Shown here piece after piece: positions 1-14,374 of a DNA stretch of 64,000 nt. The notes under the pieces were generated by a model. It had not been told where the DNA came from, did no database searches, and saw only the letters and a list, made by a program, of their open reading frames with translations. Numbering within the stretch: the first letter of the stretch is position 1; every line of letters begins with the position of its first letter. The translations under genes were made by a program, and so were the position numbers. Source of the stretch: Diadema setosum (taxonomy: Eukaryota > Echinodermata > Echinoidea > Diadematoida > Diadematidae); assembly GCA_033980235.1 (NCBI GenBank), contig CM067066.1, positions 32,148,180 through 32,212,179 on the forward strand, given 5' to 3'.

Positions 1-3000
1 GTTAAGCAGACCTCATGTTGCCGAGTTTCAAAATATCAAGATATATTATACCGTTTCATGACAGCGCGTTGACTTTTTCATCCACGTGTAATGTTGTTTA
101 GTGACACTTACCGCTATACTTCTCCCCCAGTATATCGTTAAGTTTACCATTCCCCGCATATGCTTTCAAGATCACTAGTCAACTGGTATCAAGCAGGCCG
201 GATCGCATTTCTTGTTTCGTTCAGTTCACGATCATTGACCATTAACTTATACACTTGTTTCAGTTTCGTAAATCAATCTTATTACATATCTAATATCGAG
301 TCATCGTCTCCATTTGAGAAATGATATAAAGAAATGAATGACACTGAAATAAAAACGAAAATGAAATACGGTTAACTATAGGCTTGTGACTACATCGGAC
401 AAAAATAGCACATAGCTGAACAAACAACACATATGAAAACAGGATTGATTTTCTGATGAAAGATGGATATTTAAATGACAATACATGTATATCGGTTTGC
501 TATGGGCTATTTTTTTAAGGGAAGTGTTTACGATCATTCTTTATGGGGTTACGATTTCAGTCTCTCTCAACTACATACACCACAGCAACATATCACAGTT
601 AACTTTCTTAATTGACTTTGACTTTCGGTTGAATTAACGATGGAACTGCTAAGTTAAAGGCGCCTAACACGAGATGCTTGTCGTGATCATAAAAATAGTA
701 CATTTTATACCGTAAATACTTGCGTGCATGATTTATGTATGGCATCCTTATAAAGTGCGAACGTGGAAATGTTGATATACAAAATCTATAAATTTGCAAT
801 AACCCATGTGAATCGTAGCCGTAGGCATGTGTGAGCTATGAATGCGAAAGGGGGATACTAATCTAATGAGTGTATACCGTACGGTCCATTATAATTACAT
901 ACTGAGCATGAACTCCCATTGGAGAGGGAACGAGGCTCTCGGAGCGCCATTACCATGTACACTTATTATGGTGTTAGATACGTATCACATGCGCGTCAAA
1001 TTATCTCCCTTGCTACGTTATTAAACGAGATAACAAAAAGACCATGTAATGCTCACCGGCGTGGCGGCAGAACATTTACTCAATGACGCAACTTGGCAGC
1101 ATAATAAATTTAGATTAGACCATGTGCCTACATGATTGGACCAACAAAACGTTGACTGCATGCTCCATGACAATTCTTGAATAATGAGAGCTCCTGAGCA
1201 CTGCAAGGGATTACATAAGCTCAGCAAATACTGTACATATACACTTGTACTTTTGTTTTCAACTAAATGAACTATTAATTGACTTTAATGCAAATATAGT
1301 GTACATTCTTACTTCAATCTCGTTTGACCTTATCAACGCTACAATTTACTGCATAACGACCTCCTCGGCATCACTAACGCTTTGAATACAGTCTATTAAG
1401 GTTTTTCCCGCACATCATTGCATTCAATACACGTACTTGAAAATGAGTTTTCGGTGAAGTCCCGGACTATCTGCAATGTGCGAATGTCGTCTTTTCTTCA
1501 TCAATTATGAAAAGTTGTCGTTCAAGTTTGTGCTTTGTCTCCCTTTTTCGCCGAATGGGATTCATATTCGTAGATCATATAGCTTAGCGCCAGACAGCAA
1601 AATCAATGTCGTTTTCTGAATGACATTCATTTTCGTCAAGTTTTCACTCGTCTTGTCATAAATCATTATACCCAGGGATATTACATGGTATACTAATCAG
1701 GGATGTGGATTCCGACTCCGTGGTAAAGTATAATGATGTAATTACTGCCTTAATTGAATCGTCTGTACTGATCACATTATTACGTCGCTTTACCCATATA
1801 TAAAATCACATTTCCCTTCGACGGAAATCACTCAAATATTCACACTCGACTGGCATGGTATGGAAGATGTGGTTATCACCCTCAGTAGAAAAGAATAAAA
1901 AGGCCCATTTAAAATTTTGACGAATTTAGATGACAAGATAACGAATGTGTTTGGAAAATGACGATTTTGATCTCACTCTTAACTCGCCAAGAATCGTAGA
2001 AACGAATTTCAGTGACGGTTAACTAATGTAAACCAAACTTGATTGTTCATTTCAATTGACAAAAGCAAATATGAATAATCTGTCGAAATTGAAGCTAGGA
2101 TTTGAGTGCATAAACTCCTTCGAACGAAATTAAATCGAAATTGATGAAATTGAAATATTAAGAGCTATAGGTGACGAAAATTAGTGGTAAACCCTTTGTA
2201 CTATAGGCCTACAGTTTGAACCCTCTAAATTACTGTTAGAGCAAATCACTTATCTGATTTCTTTGTACGAAGATAATGATAGGCAGCTGAAAATCATATC
2301 ACTGAAAAATAATAAACATCAAATTGCTTTTAAAGGGTTTCGTGGTTTTTTTTTTCGTGTTTTTTTTTTCTTTTTTGTTGTTGCTACGTTTAACATGTTT
2401 TCCTATTCGGCCTCGAATTACAAAGGAAAACCGGTTGTAGTCCCGACGTAGAACGTACACTTCCGATGGTACACGCAGCACTATTTCCTGCTACTATACT
2501 TCAACACCACTTAAACAATGATCATGGCCTATACTGATTCCACTGTGCCTAACAGAAATCTGTGTGAGCCAAGCTCGAATATAACATGATACAGTGACTA
2601 ATAACACGTAACTAAACTATACAATGATGATTGATTATATCCTGGCATATTATGCCACTATCTGCACAATAGAGGCACCCGGTGAGTTGAATGAAATAAT
2701 TATTTTGTGGACTTGCTTATCTTGCTATAGTAGAAGCGGTATTGAATGTAATATACTCACGGGGCTCCTATATTCCCACTGGGAGAACACGACCGTGATT
2801 TATCATGATAATGTACATGCCTGAACACCACCACTATTACACGGACAATCGTTCTGCGAAATCAGTGATGACGGTGTGTTCCTGGAATGGAAACGCCGCG
2901 TCGAGAGCATCAAATCAGACGGGATATAAACGAGTATAATAATTATTGATCGTAGTCATCGAAGATCAGGTTAAGTTCTTTGCCTCCGCTTTCATACCAT

Positions 3001-3890
3001 CACCATTGTATCAGCATGCTCTCAAAGCTCTTGTGTCGTTGTGATGATTGATACAGTACCGTGGCTTACGATCACAGACATAAATAGATTTGGGATGCAA
3101 AACGCCAAGGCGACGGTGTTTCACACGACCTAGAATCGTCAAGTGGACAGAGAGGTATCCCACCACTAACACTTATGATCCGCCCGCTGTTGGCTGCGCA
3201 GAAAGTCGCCTCCGCCGTTACCGTACCGTAGGTATACCTCAGCATCATAATGTTGCGCTTGGACCCTGTCTGCATCATTATAATGAACTTGATCTTCGCT
3301 TCGTCGCGAACGTACGCGTTATCCTCGCTACGGGTTCGCTCCGTGCAAGCTTGGTAGCACGGATGCACTGTTATTAAGTACTGCTCACGTGCACTGGAAT
3401 ATGGTACTTTATTAAAAACGAACCACCATGCATGCGAGCGTACAAAATATATCACTTATTCGATACACCGCTCGCTGTTCTTTCGACCTCGTTTATTCAG
3501 ACATTTGTCAAGACAACTCGGCAAATGATTTGGCATTGCCCTCGTATCCGACTCCATTGTAATTACAACTGTGCGCTCTATGACATGACCACTACCTAAT
3601 GGATTATGCAGATAGATTTGCGCTGAAGAGAACGATAAGAGGAGATTAGGGTGTTTTATCTTCTGGATGTTGACTCAAGGAGGCTGGGACGCATAATGAT
3701 AGTGACGACAAATGTTCTTGTTCTGGCCGGTACACGTTGGTGTTTGATCTTTGAATCACTAATATCAGGGGCGATGTTTGTGAATTGGGGCAGATTTTCT
3801 TTCTTTTTTTTTTCTTCAGTGAAGAAGAGGTTAAGACCACGATGTTCTACTTGAATAGGAAGGAATAAACCTGATCACGTTACTCGTTCA
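1..3890. other. Left intergenic DNA without recognised genes
   Basis: Ordinary CpG frequency, no homologous reading frame, no splice-consistent exon chain. A 127-codon frame on the minus strand (3072-3455) has no recognisable motif and was not called. Confidence 0.6.
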
Positions 3891-3894
3891 TTTG

Positions 3895-4665
3895 ACACTA
3901 TGAAATGCACACACACACGTACACCAAAATACGTATATATGTATCATGTAAATACATACATAGATAAACATATACCTAGAATATACAAGTACAGATTTCA
4001 GTGTGAGGTTGTCGGTATGTGTGTTGTCGTCAAGTTGCATGTAAACCGTTCTTCCATACCATTGTTGGAAGCAAGAGAAACGTTCAATATTTTGATCACT
4101 TGATGTTTGTCAGTTTGTTTTGTTGGTTAGTTTGTTTTATTGTTAGTGATATTTTTCTCTCTTTTTTTGTATTAACCTAACGTTGTATAAAATATACGTA
4201 TATGAATTAAGTTTTATTCATGTATTATACTAAGTGCAATTCACTTCAGTGTAGTAATTGCATTGTGTTCTATAATGTATGTGATTTTTTAATTCACGGA
4301 CTGATCGAAAAACAGCCATCTGGCTGAGCCCAGTACTGTGAAGAAATAAAATTAAATAAAATAAAAATCACTTCTCTCTTTCCTGGAAGTTCTGCGACTT
4401 CAAGAGCAAAAACAAGAACGGACTCCAAGATTATATGCCACATTGATCCCGTGACTGGAGACAGTATGGGAATATGAAATACGTTTTCCTCTTTTTCTTA
4501 TTTTCCCAACATTCACACATACATACACACACACACATATATAATACACAACACATCACATTGTTAGCATGGAACGAATTCCATGCGAACAGCTACAGAC
4601 ATACTGAGTAATACACACACACGCACACACACACACACTAACACACACACACACACACACTAACA
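3895..4665. repeat. CA-rich tracts and LINE/SINE-like 3' tail
   Basis: ACACAC tracts at 3908-3920 and 4514-4664. At 4293-4360 a segment containing CAGCCATCTGGCTGAGCCCA ends in an AATAAAATTAAAT tail; a second copy is at 37996-38065, so this is the 3' end of a dispersed retroposon. Confidence 0.6.
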
Positions 4666-5367
4666 ATAACGTTGGATTACTGCTCACACGCACAGGCACT
4701 CTGGCGAAAAAAAAAACAAAAACCCGCAAACACATGAAGACCCCATGCTATTGAAGCTAGACAGACATCGAGACTATTCTAGTCTTTTAGTCTTGTTAAA
4801 GAGAAATGAACCCCAAAGATATAAGTGGATTCAGTGAATGCACAAATAATCTAAAATATCACATCAGCCAAATTTGAAGAAAATCGGACAAAGTAAAGTA
4901 TCGAATCTAAAAAGTTGTGATGAAATTCATGTGCCGTTATTGTTTGATAAGAAAGAGAAAAGTAAAAATTTCATTTTTTTTTGCTCAGTGAAACGTACGC
5001 ATCCCCACGACTTATCACTGACATGGTATATAAAGTGTCATGTTATTCCCTCTGCATTCTGAAGGAGGCAAGTCATGTGCTCTTTCATTATTCCATGCAG
5101 AAAATGAATATTTTTGGAATTTTTCGCTGTATAGTTTGTTTTTATCGTATAGCCTATAATATGGCATCACAAACCAGCAATGTCATAAGTAAAACTGAAA
5201 AAAATAATAGATAAATGAATAAAAGAATAAATAAATATAAATCATAAATTTTGAACAAATTGTCCGTTCACCTCAAACTTTACTGATGCGTTATACTACG
5301 GTCATTAATTCATTCACTTAATCCACATTTAACTTTGGGATAGAGTAGAGTCAGGTGTTCCGCCATT

Positions 5368-5622
5368 GTGATATAAAAGCCATTATACACAGGAAATCTA
5401 TAACCGTTGTTCCTTTGCATCAGTCGTGTTCTCAATGTAGGCCCTACTACTACATGCACATGGATATGAATGCTATTTGCAATATTGACTGTTGGCGTCA
5501 ATATTGCAAATAGCATTCATATCCATGTGCATGTAGTAGTAGGGCCTACATTGAGAACACGACTGATGCAAAGGAACAACGGTTATGTATAGATTTACTG
5601 TGTATAATGGCTTTTATATCAC
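5368..5622. repeat. Near-perfect palindrome, about 122-bp arms, 7-bp spacer
   Basis: The left arm (5368-5489) and right arm (5497-5622) are reverse complements with only a few mismatches and a small indel; the spacer is TGTTGGC. A transcript would form a long hairpin. No coding function is seen. Confidence 0.95.
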
Positions 5623-5631
5623 GGTTACAGC

Positions 5632-5915
5632 TCGTTATTCCGAAGGTTCGTTATTCCGAAGGCTCTTTAGTCCGAAGATTCGTTATTCTGAAGGTTCGTT
5701 ATTCCGAAGGTTCGTTGTTCCGAATTTCATTTTCAGATTAACGAATCTTCGGAATAACGAACCTTCGGAATAGCGCCACAAATGTTCGGATTAACGAACC
5801 CTTTTTCATTTTTGGGTTAACGAGCCTCTCATGGGTATAGGGAATTTGCGTGTTTCGGATTAACGAACCTTCGGAATAACGAACCTTCGGAACAGCGAAC
5901 CTTCGGAATAACGAA
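5632..5915. repeat. Array of TTCGTTATTCCGAAGG motifs in both orientations
   Basis: Repeated TTCGTTATTCCGAAGG copies in one orientation (5633-5730) are followed by their reverse complement (5740-5910), so the block folds back on itself. The core TTCGTTATTCCGAA is nearly self-complementary. Confidence 0.85.
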
Positions 5916-6351
5916 GAGCACCCAGAAAATCCATGCCAGAAAAAGGGAAATAAACATCTGCTGCCGACGATCATACAATGTTTCCAGTAATCAATATGTA
6001 AGATAGTGTAGCGTAATGACCATCGATATTTCTGCAGTGAACTATGAGGCGACAGAGTATGGAAAGAGCCTACGCAAATGACGTCATCACAGAGAATGCC
6101 AAATAATTCTTTTAACAATGACAAGGTGTGATGTTAGCGAGGTTAGATCATTACTGTGGCCTAAATATGACCTACTTTTAGATCTATCCTTTTTTATTAA
6201 CAGAAAAAAGAAACAACAAGGTGACTGAACTTCATTGCATGATTATAATGTGTATAAGATGGAACCATGCACACCGTGCATATATGCATGTTGTTAATGT
6301 TTCCCGCAGCTTTTCAAAAACGGAGGCATACTCTTTCCAGTAACACACTCA

Positions 6352-6395
6352 TTAAAGGGATGGTATAGTTTTGGTTGAGATGGGGGATTTAAGAT
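6352..6395 (+). repeat. Solo terminal repeat of the GGGATGGTATAG MITE family
   Basis: TTAAAGGGATGGTATAGTTT followed by TGGTTGAGATGGGG matches one end of the elements at 24796, 32942, 51949 and 58037; no second end is seen nearby. Confidence 0.6.
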
Positions 6396-6399
6396 TTCA

Positions 6400-7785
6400 A
6401 CGCAAATCGCGTAGATCGCATCCTTCGAACACAAACAATGAACAAACAAAGTAATGTAAGAAATCATCGCTTGAACACTTTTCTGAACATTTCTCCCAAA
6501 ATAATCCGTGTTTGAGTTTTGTTTTATTTTGTGAATAAATGCTTGCCATTTTCTTCTCTGTTGTCAATTTTGAACATGTATATTAATCTATCTTTTCATT
6601 TTTTGAAGCGCCATGATGAGCACCGAAAGGTGGACCTGTGCACTATATGGTAGCCACTATCAATTTCTCACATTTTGCCGCGATGTTGTAAAAGCGGTCA
6701 CATTGGAAATGTGTTTAGGAGGCGGTAATGTCATCAACTTACTATCTACTTTATCTGTACACAGAAATCTAAAAATCATTAATTTTTCGTCATCTAATGA
6801 TTGGAACCATTAGCACAATTCACTTCCATCCTTCAAAGTTGTTACAATTTAGAATAAGTTTGTAGTATATACAGTTAATCTTTGTTGAAAAGAAAGTACA
6901 TTTTAATATTGCAAAATGAGTGAACGTCTATAGGAAATGCATGTATTATGAGGAAAAATATCTATCACCTACAAATTTTATTTACATTATCATGTGATCG
7001 TGACCAGTTATATCACTGTTTTGCAAAACGCCCGAAACCATATTATCTTCCCTGTGTTTTTGTCCCATTTTCACAACACTTTTCACTGTTTTACTGAGTA
7101 ACTTTGAATCTGTTTAAGGTCAATATAACTCATTATTAACTGTATCAAATTGAACACTGACTCACTCGGCGTTCTGGCGAAGGTGCATGCATGGCAGGCG
7201 GGGTGGGTCAATGGGGATTGGGTATCGAAATGTTTATGTTGCAGAGAATCACGGACTGCTTAACATTGATTGTCTGATTCGACTGAGTATAGGTGTAAGA
7301 GATTGAGTTCAACTGCCTATGATTATTTAAACAGCTGTCGCTTTTCTGTGGATACTCAATAGACTTCTACAGCTGCATTTGTACTTTTGATCATGGCGTT
7401 TGATACGCCATCGATACCGAGGAATCTGAAGATTTATTTTGAACGCTATGTTATGTAACACAATGTCGGATATATTTTGCTTATTTATTCATATAAGAAA
7501 TGAAGTGAAACTTCATCTAATGATAAAGCATGTAAACAAAAATCATTCCCGTCCAGAAATAGCGTATGCAAAAGTGTAAATCCGAGCTGTATGTTGTGAA
7601 AGTATAATTGTACATTCATGGAACACCAATTTTATCACCTTTCCGATTAATTCCGATAAATGAAACTGATATGGTATAATCGTCAAGTATAGTTCTTTAT
7701 AAATCGATATGCCAGATTCATGGCCAGATAGCCAGTCGAGTAAGCCTTTATCACCACCACCACCACCATCATCATTATCATCATT

Positions 7786-7831
<46 letters not shown>

Positions 7832-8880
7832 CCTTCATCACCATCGTATCAGGGAATTTCTATTCGCGCACACCACTGTCTTTTTTAAGTACCGCTCATC
7901 TTTCCTAAGTATTACAAGAAATAACCATCATAAAACATACGTCTTCCTTAGCATGCTTAGAGAGTAGATGCTCATTATGCAATAAGACATGAATTCGTTG
8001 TTTTCTTATGTGTGAGGCAGATCCAGCTTGGCACATAATTATTTCTAATATTTTCAAGCGGCGGCATCAAACATGGGATCGAACAGAATAAGACTGTTGT
8101 GACTCCATCTCTTGAATAACCTTGATTCGATACAGACATCATTTTTCTAACGCCACTTCTGGATTAATTGTCGTATAGACCCATCATCACAATGTTTGTT
8201 TATGTTTTTTTGTTTTTCTTTTTTCTTTTTTCAGCACAGCGAGTCATGAGGCATTCAAGACCTGGATTCTTCATCATATACGTTTGAATGATGAAACATT
8301 AAAATCAAAACCAATTTCTTTTAAATTAAATTTTGTTTTAGGAAAAGAAATTATGTTAGGTTTTCTTTTATTTCACATTTGGTTTTGAGCACAGCTTGTA
8401 TAAAATGGCGATTCAACATAAAAACTGTTAGAAAGTCCAACTCGAAAACCATATGTAAAGCGAAACATATATTTCCGAAGCTGATCATTTTATTGTCCGT
8501 TTGTTTGCTTTTTGTTTGTATGTATGTGTGTGTTTGTTTTGTGGTGCGTTTTGTGTTTTGTGTTTTGTTATTGTTTGTTCTTTTTTGGTTGTTTGTTTGT
8601 GTGTTGTTGTTGTGGTTGTTGTTGTTTTGCTTTTGACTGATCTTAAATGAAACCTTAAATCACTTGTTTGTTTGATTTTATAATACTTGGTCCAAGTCCT
8701 TTTAACTCTTCCCTTGTATTACAGGCAACGCAGGCCTACAATGTCGGTAGGATTATCGTGATTGTATAGAGAGTGGAACGTTAATCTTCATGAGTTATGC
8801 TGTGCATGGTGTACTGTCATAGTGCTCAATATGGCGTTGTAATAGCTCACAATGGTGCTTCAAGTCTTAATTTGTCTCTT
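6400..8880. other. Intergenic DNA before the CpG block
   Basis: A/T-rich, with the ATC microsatellite and TTTG-rich stretches (8510-8640). No gene seen. Confidence 0.55.
7749..7846 (+). repeat. ATC/ACC trinucleotide microsatellite
   Basis: CACCACCACC then a long run of CATCATCAT in the left intergenic region. Confidence 0.95.
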
Positions 8881-9119
8881 TCCTTGGATTACTGTCACTG
8901 ACTGTATCCCATGGGGCACATATGGCGGAGCAGACGAGCAGCGCGACGTCTCGCGCGAGTAGAGAGCGGCCGAAGAAATACATTATGATAATGAGTGTGG
9001 TTACCAAGACGGTAGCGAGGGAACCGCGTATGACGTTGCTAACGAAATGACCGCATATTTTCATCTCGTTAATTTTACGGCGAGCTAGCTGTACGCATCG
9101 GAGCACGCTCGCAGCACGC

Positions 9120-9392
9120 ATGCATTGGACAGTGGATGTTTTCAAGACCGATTCCTCCTCCATGTTGACGAACTACAGATTCTGTCGGACAGATGATGAA
9201 GTGTCATGGCGACTTAGCTTATACAGGCTCCTGCTTGGACACGTCGTGTTTGTCTCGCGAGTAGCCACTACAAGCAGAATTCCTATTTTGGAATCGTGGA
9301 ACACTTGGATAATGATTGAAGAATCAGATCGTCCAACGCGACGAATGTCTCGCCATATTTTGAACGATGAGAGGGAACGAAACGAAATAAAG
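9120..9392 (+). promoter_or_regulatory. Candidate promoter / first non-coding exon region of the CNGB gene
   Basis: A CpG-dense block runs from about 8930 to 9390, just before CpG becomes rare for more than 40 kb. A usable donor (AAATAAAG then GTACGC) sits at 9393. Joined to the strong acceptor at 14265/14266 it would give a purely untranslated leader, because the 99-codon reading frame here would meet TGA at 14278. No clear TATA box is seen. This is inference from base composition and one moderate donor, not a firm call. Confidence 0.25.
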
Positions 9393-9914
9393 GTACGCTG
9401 TGCAGTATGGCTTCTTTAATCAAAGCTCCTCTCGACTGAGTTTACGGAGCACAATTGCGATGGTGTGAGATGGTCATTCGTATACTACGCCATGTATTAG
9501 TATGTCTTAATGTTGTACATCACTTGCATACATGAAGTGTTTGCGTGGAATGCAATCTATAGTGAAACAGAATATTTTAATAACATAGGTGTTTAGAAAT
9601 TCCCGATTGATTTCAAACACTGAATCAAGAGTATAGCCTTTCGTTGTGTTGGGATATTTAGGAATGAATGTAGGGCAGCTTGAACAGTGCATCGATAGTA
9701 TGAGATACAATTTCCCTTTGTATAAGTTCCTGTAGTTGTGTGGGTGTATTTGGGACAAAGGTTCCAAATTCTTAAGAGGTCATTTGAAGTTTGCTGTATT
9801 CTGTCAAAGTGCAGCAGTGCATTCAGTGAGGCTAATTAAACATTCCTGTATGTTTAATATTCAGCAAAAATGGTTTCTATACACACTTGTCCCCTCCTTC
9901 CTTTCTGTCTCTCT

Positions 9915-10160
9915 CTTCTATAGACGACCTATCTATCTATCCATCTATTCATTTATCTTTCTATTCTATATTCATCTATCTGTATATGTATGTCATTGTG
10001 TCTATATTTGCATCTATCCATCTATCTACAGATTCAACCTAGTACCATACATACTTTTTATACCTACCTATTTCTATTTACATGCATTATATACATCTAT
10101 CGCTGTCTATCCTTTAATCAATTTGTCTATCTATCTATCTATATCCAGATCTACTTATCT
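9915..10160 (+). repeat. Degenerate TCTA/CATCTATC repeat
   Basis: Imperfect TCTATCTATC and CATCTATC words, in the stretch between the CpG block and exon 1. Confidence 0.85.
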
Positions 10161-11206
10161 CTTCATATGTTCATCTGAAGTAACTTTACTCTGCATCTTT
10201 TAAACATTCAGGTACAATTTATTTTCCATCTAATCTGCTTGTGATCCTTGATAGTACTTGTGATAATATATCATATCATTGTTTTGCCTGTGACTTGCAC
10301 CATTTTTTCTCTGAGGTATAGAGCAGTGCCATGTGTACACACAATTTGCATAAGTTTCCCATTTCTATAAAAGAAAAAATTAACCAAATATATGGATTTG
10401 GTGAATGCAGAAATATCAATAAAACATGTATACCATGAAGTTGGAGGAAATCTGATGATCCGTTCAAAAGTTATGAAATATAGTTTCAGTTAAAGCCATA
10501 TACCATCATTGCTGGATAAGCAGTCCACATCAATTTGTGATTGCATGCAAAGTGGAGCAATATAAAGAAAATATTTAAAAGATTCCAAAAAATGTCTTCT
10601 TTTTTTAAATACAAAGTACACATTGCCTGCATGGGCTTGTTACCAAAGTTAAGGGAAATTTTGTTCCCCTTGCTTCCTGAAGGAGGAGAAGCATATTGAG
10701 GCAAGTGTTATATGATCATGATAAATATATGCAAATGTGAGAATTCTCTCGATATTTTCTTTTATATCATTCCACTGGTGTTGCAGCCCTCTAATCCAGT
10801 GATGCATTGAATTAGATCAAACTTTAAAAAATCATACTTTATGAATTAGTTATCTGATTTTCCGTTAACTTCAGTGAAATGTTCGAATATTTCTGCATTT
10901 AAAGAAGAAGAAAATCTGATTAATATTATCAATGTGTGATGATAATCTATGTGGATTTTAACATTCTATAGCTGCACCAGTAAGTAAAGGGATTTGCTTA
11001 GGGTCATTATGAAGCTGGTGCAATAAATGTAGGCTGGACAGAAATTTGAAGGGAAAAATAAAAACATCTCTGAGAGATATGGTACCATATTATATGCTAT
11101 ACTTATCCAACACCAGGGTGGCAGTCCCATTTATGTCGTTTTGTGATTTAAATCAGTCACCAATTTTGAATTTGTGGAAGTTTGAATTAAAAATTTTGAC
11201 TAAATT

Positions 11207-11298
11207 TTAACCGTTGAGGATGGACTGACTTTGCTACAACATGCATTTCCCATAGACACCTGCCTGAGTATACTTGGGACTCGTCCTCAATGGGTTAA
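11207..11298. mobile_element. 92-bp TTAACCCGTTGAGGACG MITE, copy 1
   Basis: TTAACCGTTGAGGATGGACT at one end and CTCGTCCTCAATGGGTTAA at the other, with GAGTATACTTGGGACT inside. Two further copies are at 34819 and 51860. Confidence 0.8.
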
Positions 11299-14265
11299 TG
11301 GATGGAGTCAATTGATTCCTTGCAAACAATATCTGGTGTGTATGTATATGACAATGTCTTTTTCAGTGTATTTATGACTGCTTCTCCATTACTAATAGTT
11401 TCTTACCTCATCAATAAAATCCAGAAATTTGATCATTGTTTGACTTTATTTTGAATGAAAGTTGTCTCAAATGATAAACATGCCTTCATCCTCTCATCCT
11501 TATTTTTAAGAATATGTTTGTCTTTCCTTTTTTTTTTATTCATATGGTAATGTAGGATTTTGCATTGAAATATTGATTGATACAATGCCTTCAATTACAT
11601 TCATGGTCTGGTTTTGTGTGAAAATATATACATAAATACCTGATAGTAAAGATATAGGGGTAGCACAAAGGAAGAGCGATATGAAGTGTACAAGGGCACA
11701 ACATCAAAATGAAATGCATGGTTGAGATGTGCAACAGAACATGAATTGTTTTTTGGATGTATGATATTTAGATTTGTCATTCAATTTGTTGTTTCAAATA
11801 ACATCAAAAGTTCAGTGTCTCATCATGTTTTCATCAACTTTTATAAGCAGAGTGAAGTCAGATCAGTAGAAAAGTAGAAACTTGGGTAAACAGGATTGAT
11901 AAGTAAATAGAATTAATAACAAAGTTATGGAATTGTGAAGTTCATATACCTTATGTTGTCATCCAGATGATATTGGTCAGACCCACAAGTGAACAATGTG
12001 TATCAAATCAGCTAAGGTGATGTAATGCACCACCTTCCCTCTGGTTTGTCAGGTGTGTGTACACATATTATATCTTACCAGTTAGGTTTTGTTTTGTTTT
12101 TAAAGAATTATAGCAATCACAACCCCTTCATCCCTGCATGTCAACATCATTAGGTGATCACAAAACGGCTAAAATTTGATGAGAAGAATTTTATAACCTT
12201 TCAAATTTGATTTCTAAAAGGAGATTAAAATCTGTGTGTTGGTCAGTAGAAGACATGTGAGGCCAAGATATCATCACTTTGTCTAATGTGCAAAGGACCT
12301 GCTATCATGTGTTTGCTACTAGTTAACCCTTTCCATGACAGGGACTTTGGACAGTTTGCACAGTGCTATGGGTTTTTTAATGTCCATTTAGCACTCAAGG
12401 CACACAAAGGATTAATAGCACTGTTCTGTGAAATCACCTAAAACCTGATACTTCCATTCATGTCTATCTTCATTTGCTAAACTTGATAACACCTCTATAA
12501 TTATTCTGTTCGTTTGATTTTACTCTAAAAAGTTTATGGAAGCCAGTTTGAGCATGATGTGGAACTGTACTGTAACTCACTTGACTCACTTGGATATTTG
12601 TATGGAAATTGTGAGATATGATGCAAAGTACCTACTCAATCGCAGGCATTCCTATAGAAGTAGCTGAAAAAAAAAATGCGTAGGTAGTTTTAGCCTTACA
12701 CTACTAAATTCACTTGAATTCTTTCTTTCCCTTTTTTAACATTTTTTCTTTGGACAAAATACTTAATATGAAAAGCAGTATTCCCTAGATAGTAGTGTTG
12801 GGTTTGAAAGAATCAGTAAAGGATAAAACCTTGTAAGCCTGTGTAAAGGACTTCATAGGTGTCATTCCAGTGAATCCATGCACAGGCAGTGCCGCATGAT
12901 TTCTTTTTGGCAAACAGATTCTGAATTCATATTCATTCAGCCATTCTGCCCTACTTTGGCAAAAGGAAGCAAGTGACAAAAGTGACATTTCTTGTAAAAG
13001 AGCAAAATGTGTCTGTCATTTACGCTGACGTCAATGGACTATCATGATGTCTTATCTATCATATCTCTTAGTAGGATGAGTGTTTCTGCATGAAATTTGG
13101 CCTGGAAGAAGAGCTCATTATGTAAATTATGAAAGCATCAGTAACTCAAATTCGGATGGTATGTCATTTGCTTCCTTTTGCCAAAGAAGGGCAGCATTGT
13201 ATCTGTGGTGTGTTAGATTTTATGGAGTGAATTGCTTGACTAAATCGCATGCAATGTAGGACACATGTATTAGACATACTTCCAACATAAAGATCACTTT
13301 GCATAGAGTTTTTGCTTTGCTTTCTATGTTTGGCCCTGCCTAGCAGCAAATCATTTACCTGGGAAATACATTTCCGCCCACCAAAGTGAATGCATACGGA
13401 TGATTTGTGTTAATGAGTTATCAGTTGATAGCATAATTTTTCATCATATGTTATCCATATTCACTGTGCATATCAGGACAGTCTGATTTTACTGTCTGCC
13501 CTGTGCATAAACTATTTAAAAAGGAGTAATTCTTGAATGCAAACAGTACACATATATGTAGTTTCTTTTCTTTTGTTGACAACTTTGATATTTGTCTTTA
13601 ATGTGTATCATTAACAGAACAAATCAGACAGCTTGCTCACAGAATCAGGAAGAAAATGGAAATCAAATCAAGAAATCCACTCTGCACACTTAGCCTCCTT
13701 TGTTGCTTCTCTTTGTTTTTTTTTTCTTTCTTTCCCCACTCATGTCCATTTGTTGACTCCATTAAGCTAGCACAAGACAAGTTTCAATGGCAAATTGCCC
13801 ATTTCTGTCTATGCTTCTTTTTGCCTTCTTTTTTTCTGAGTCTGCCATCACTATCAAACACCTGGTTAAGATGGCAGACTCTTTTACTTTTCTTTTTTTT
13901 TTCAAACTTGAAATAAGTAATTGTATGTCTTCTGCTATGATATTAATTAAAAGTGTACCATTGACTTCTTTTGTTTCATTGTATTTGTCAAAATACTTTA
14001 AAGATTACCATGGGTCATTATACTGTGAATTTGATACTTGTTTTTTTTTTCTTCAAAATACATACAGTACCATCAATTCATGTGTGACTTTTATGGAAAA
14101 TGCAGAAAAAAAAGTCAAACTGAAACTGGAAAGAGTATATTTGTCATGAGATCAATGAATGGGAAATTAATGTCCCTTTCATAAAGTCATACCTCAGTCA
14201 CTGCTCACATGTATCATATGCTTCAAGTCCAACATCGTTTGTTTTTCTTTTGTTTGCTCTAACAG

Positions 14266-14374
14266 TCTTTCAACTTGTGAGATATACCAAGAATAAGCTA
14301 CAGAGTGTGCCACTGAGGGGTTATTAGACAGGCTCAAACTTTGGCAACGGGTTGAAAGGCGAAGTACAGAAAGG
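14266..14374 (+). other. CNGB1: 5' untranslated part of CNGB coding exon 1
   Basis: A long T-rich tract ending in CTCTAACAG (14256-14265) is a strong 3' splice site, so at least one upstream non-coding exon is expected. The 109 bases before the ATG contain an in-frame TAA at 14294, which fixes the ATG at 14375 as the first possible start in this frame. Confidence 0.6.

Larger units (their letters stand above)
9393..14265. other. CpG-poor stretch, likely 5' intron(s) of CNGB
   Basis: No coding exon recognised. Holds the TCTA repeat, one 92-bp MITE and worn repeats near 10370-10760. Its CpG scarcity equals that of the CNGB introns, which suggests it is transcribed. Confidence 0.4.

Noticed and set aside
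3072..3455. 127-codon minus-strand frame
   Set aside because: No recognisable motif, no splice context and an overlapping open frame on the other strand; likely chance in CpG-normal DNA.
8867..9163. 98-codon minus-strand frame with one hydrophobic segment in the CpG-dense block
   Set aside because: No family recognised; overlaps an open frame on the + strand, as expected by chance in GC-richer DNA. A divergent transcript remains possible.
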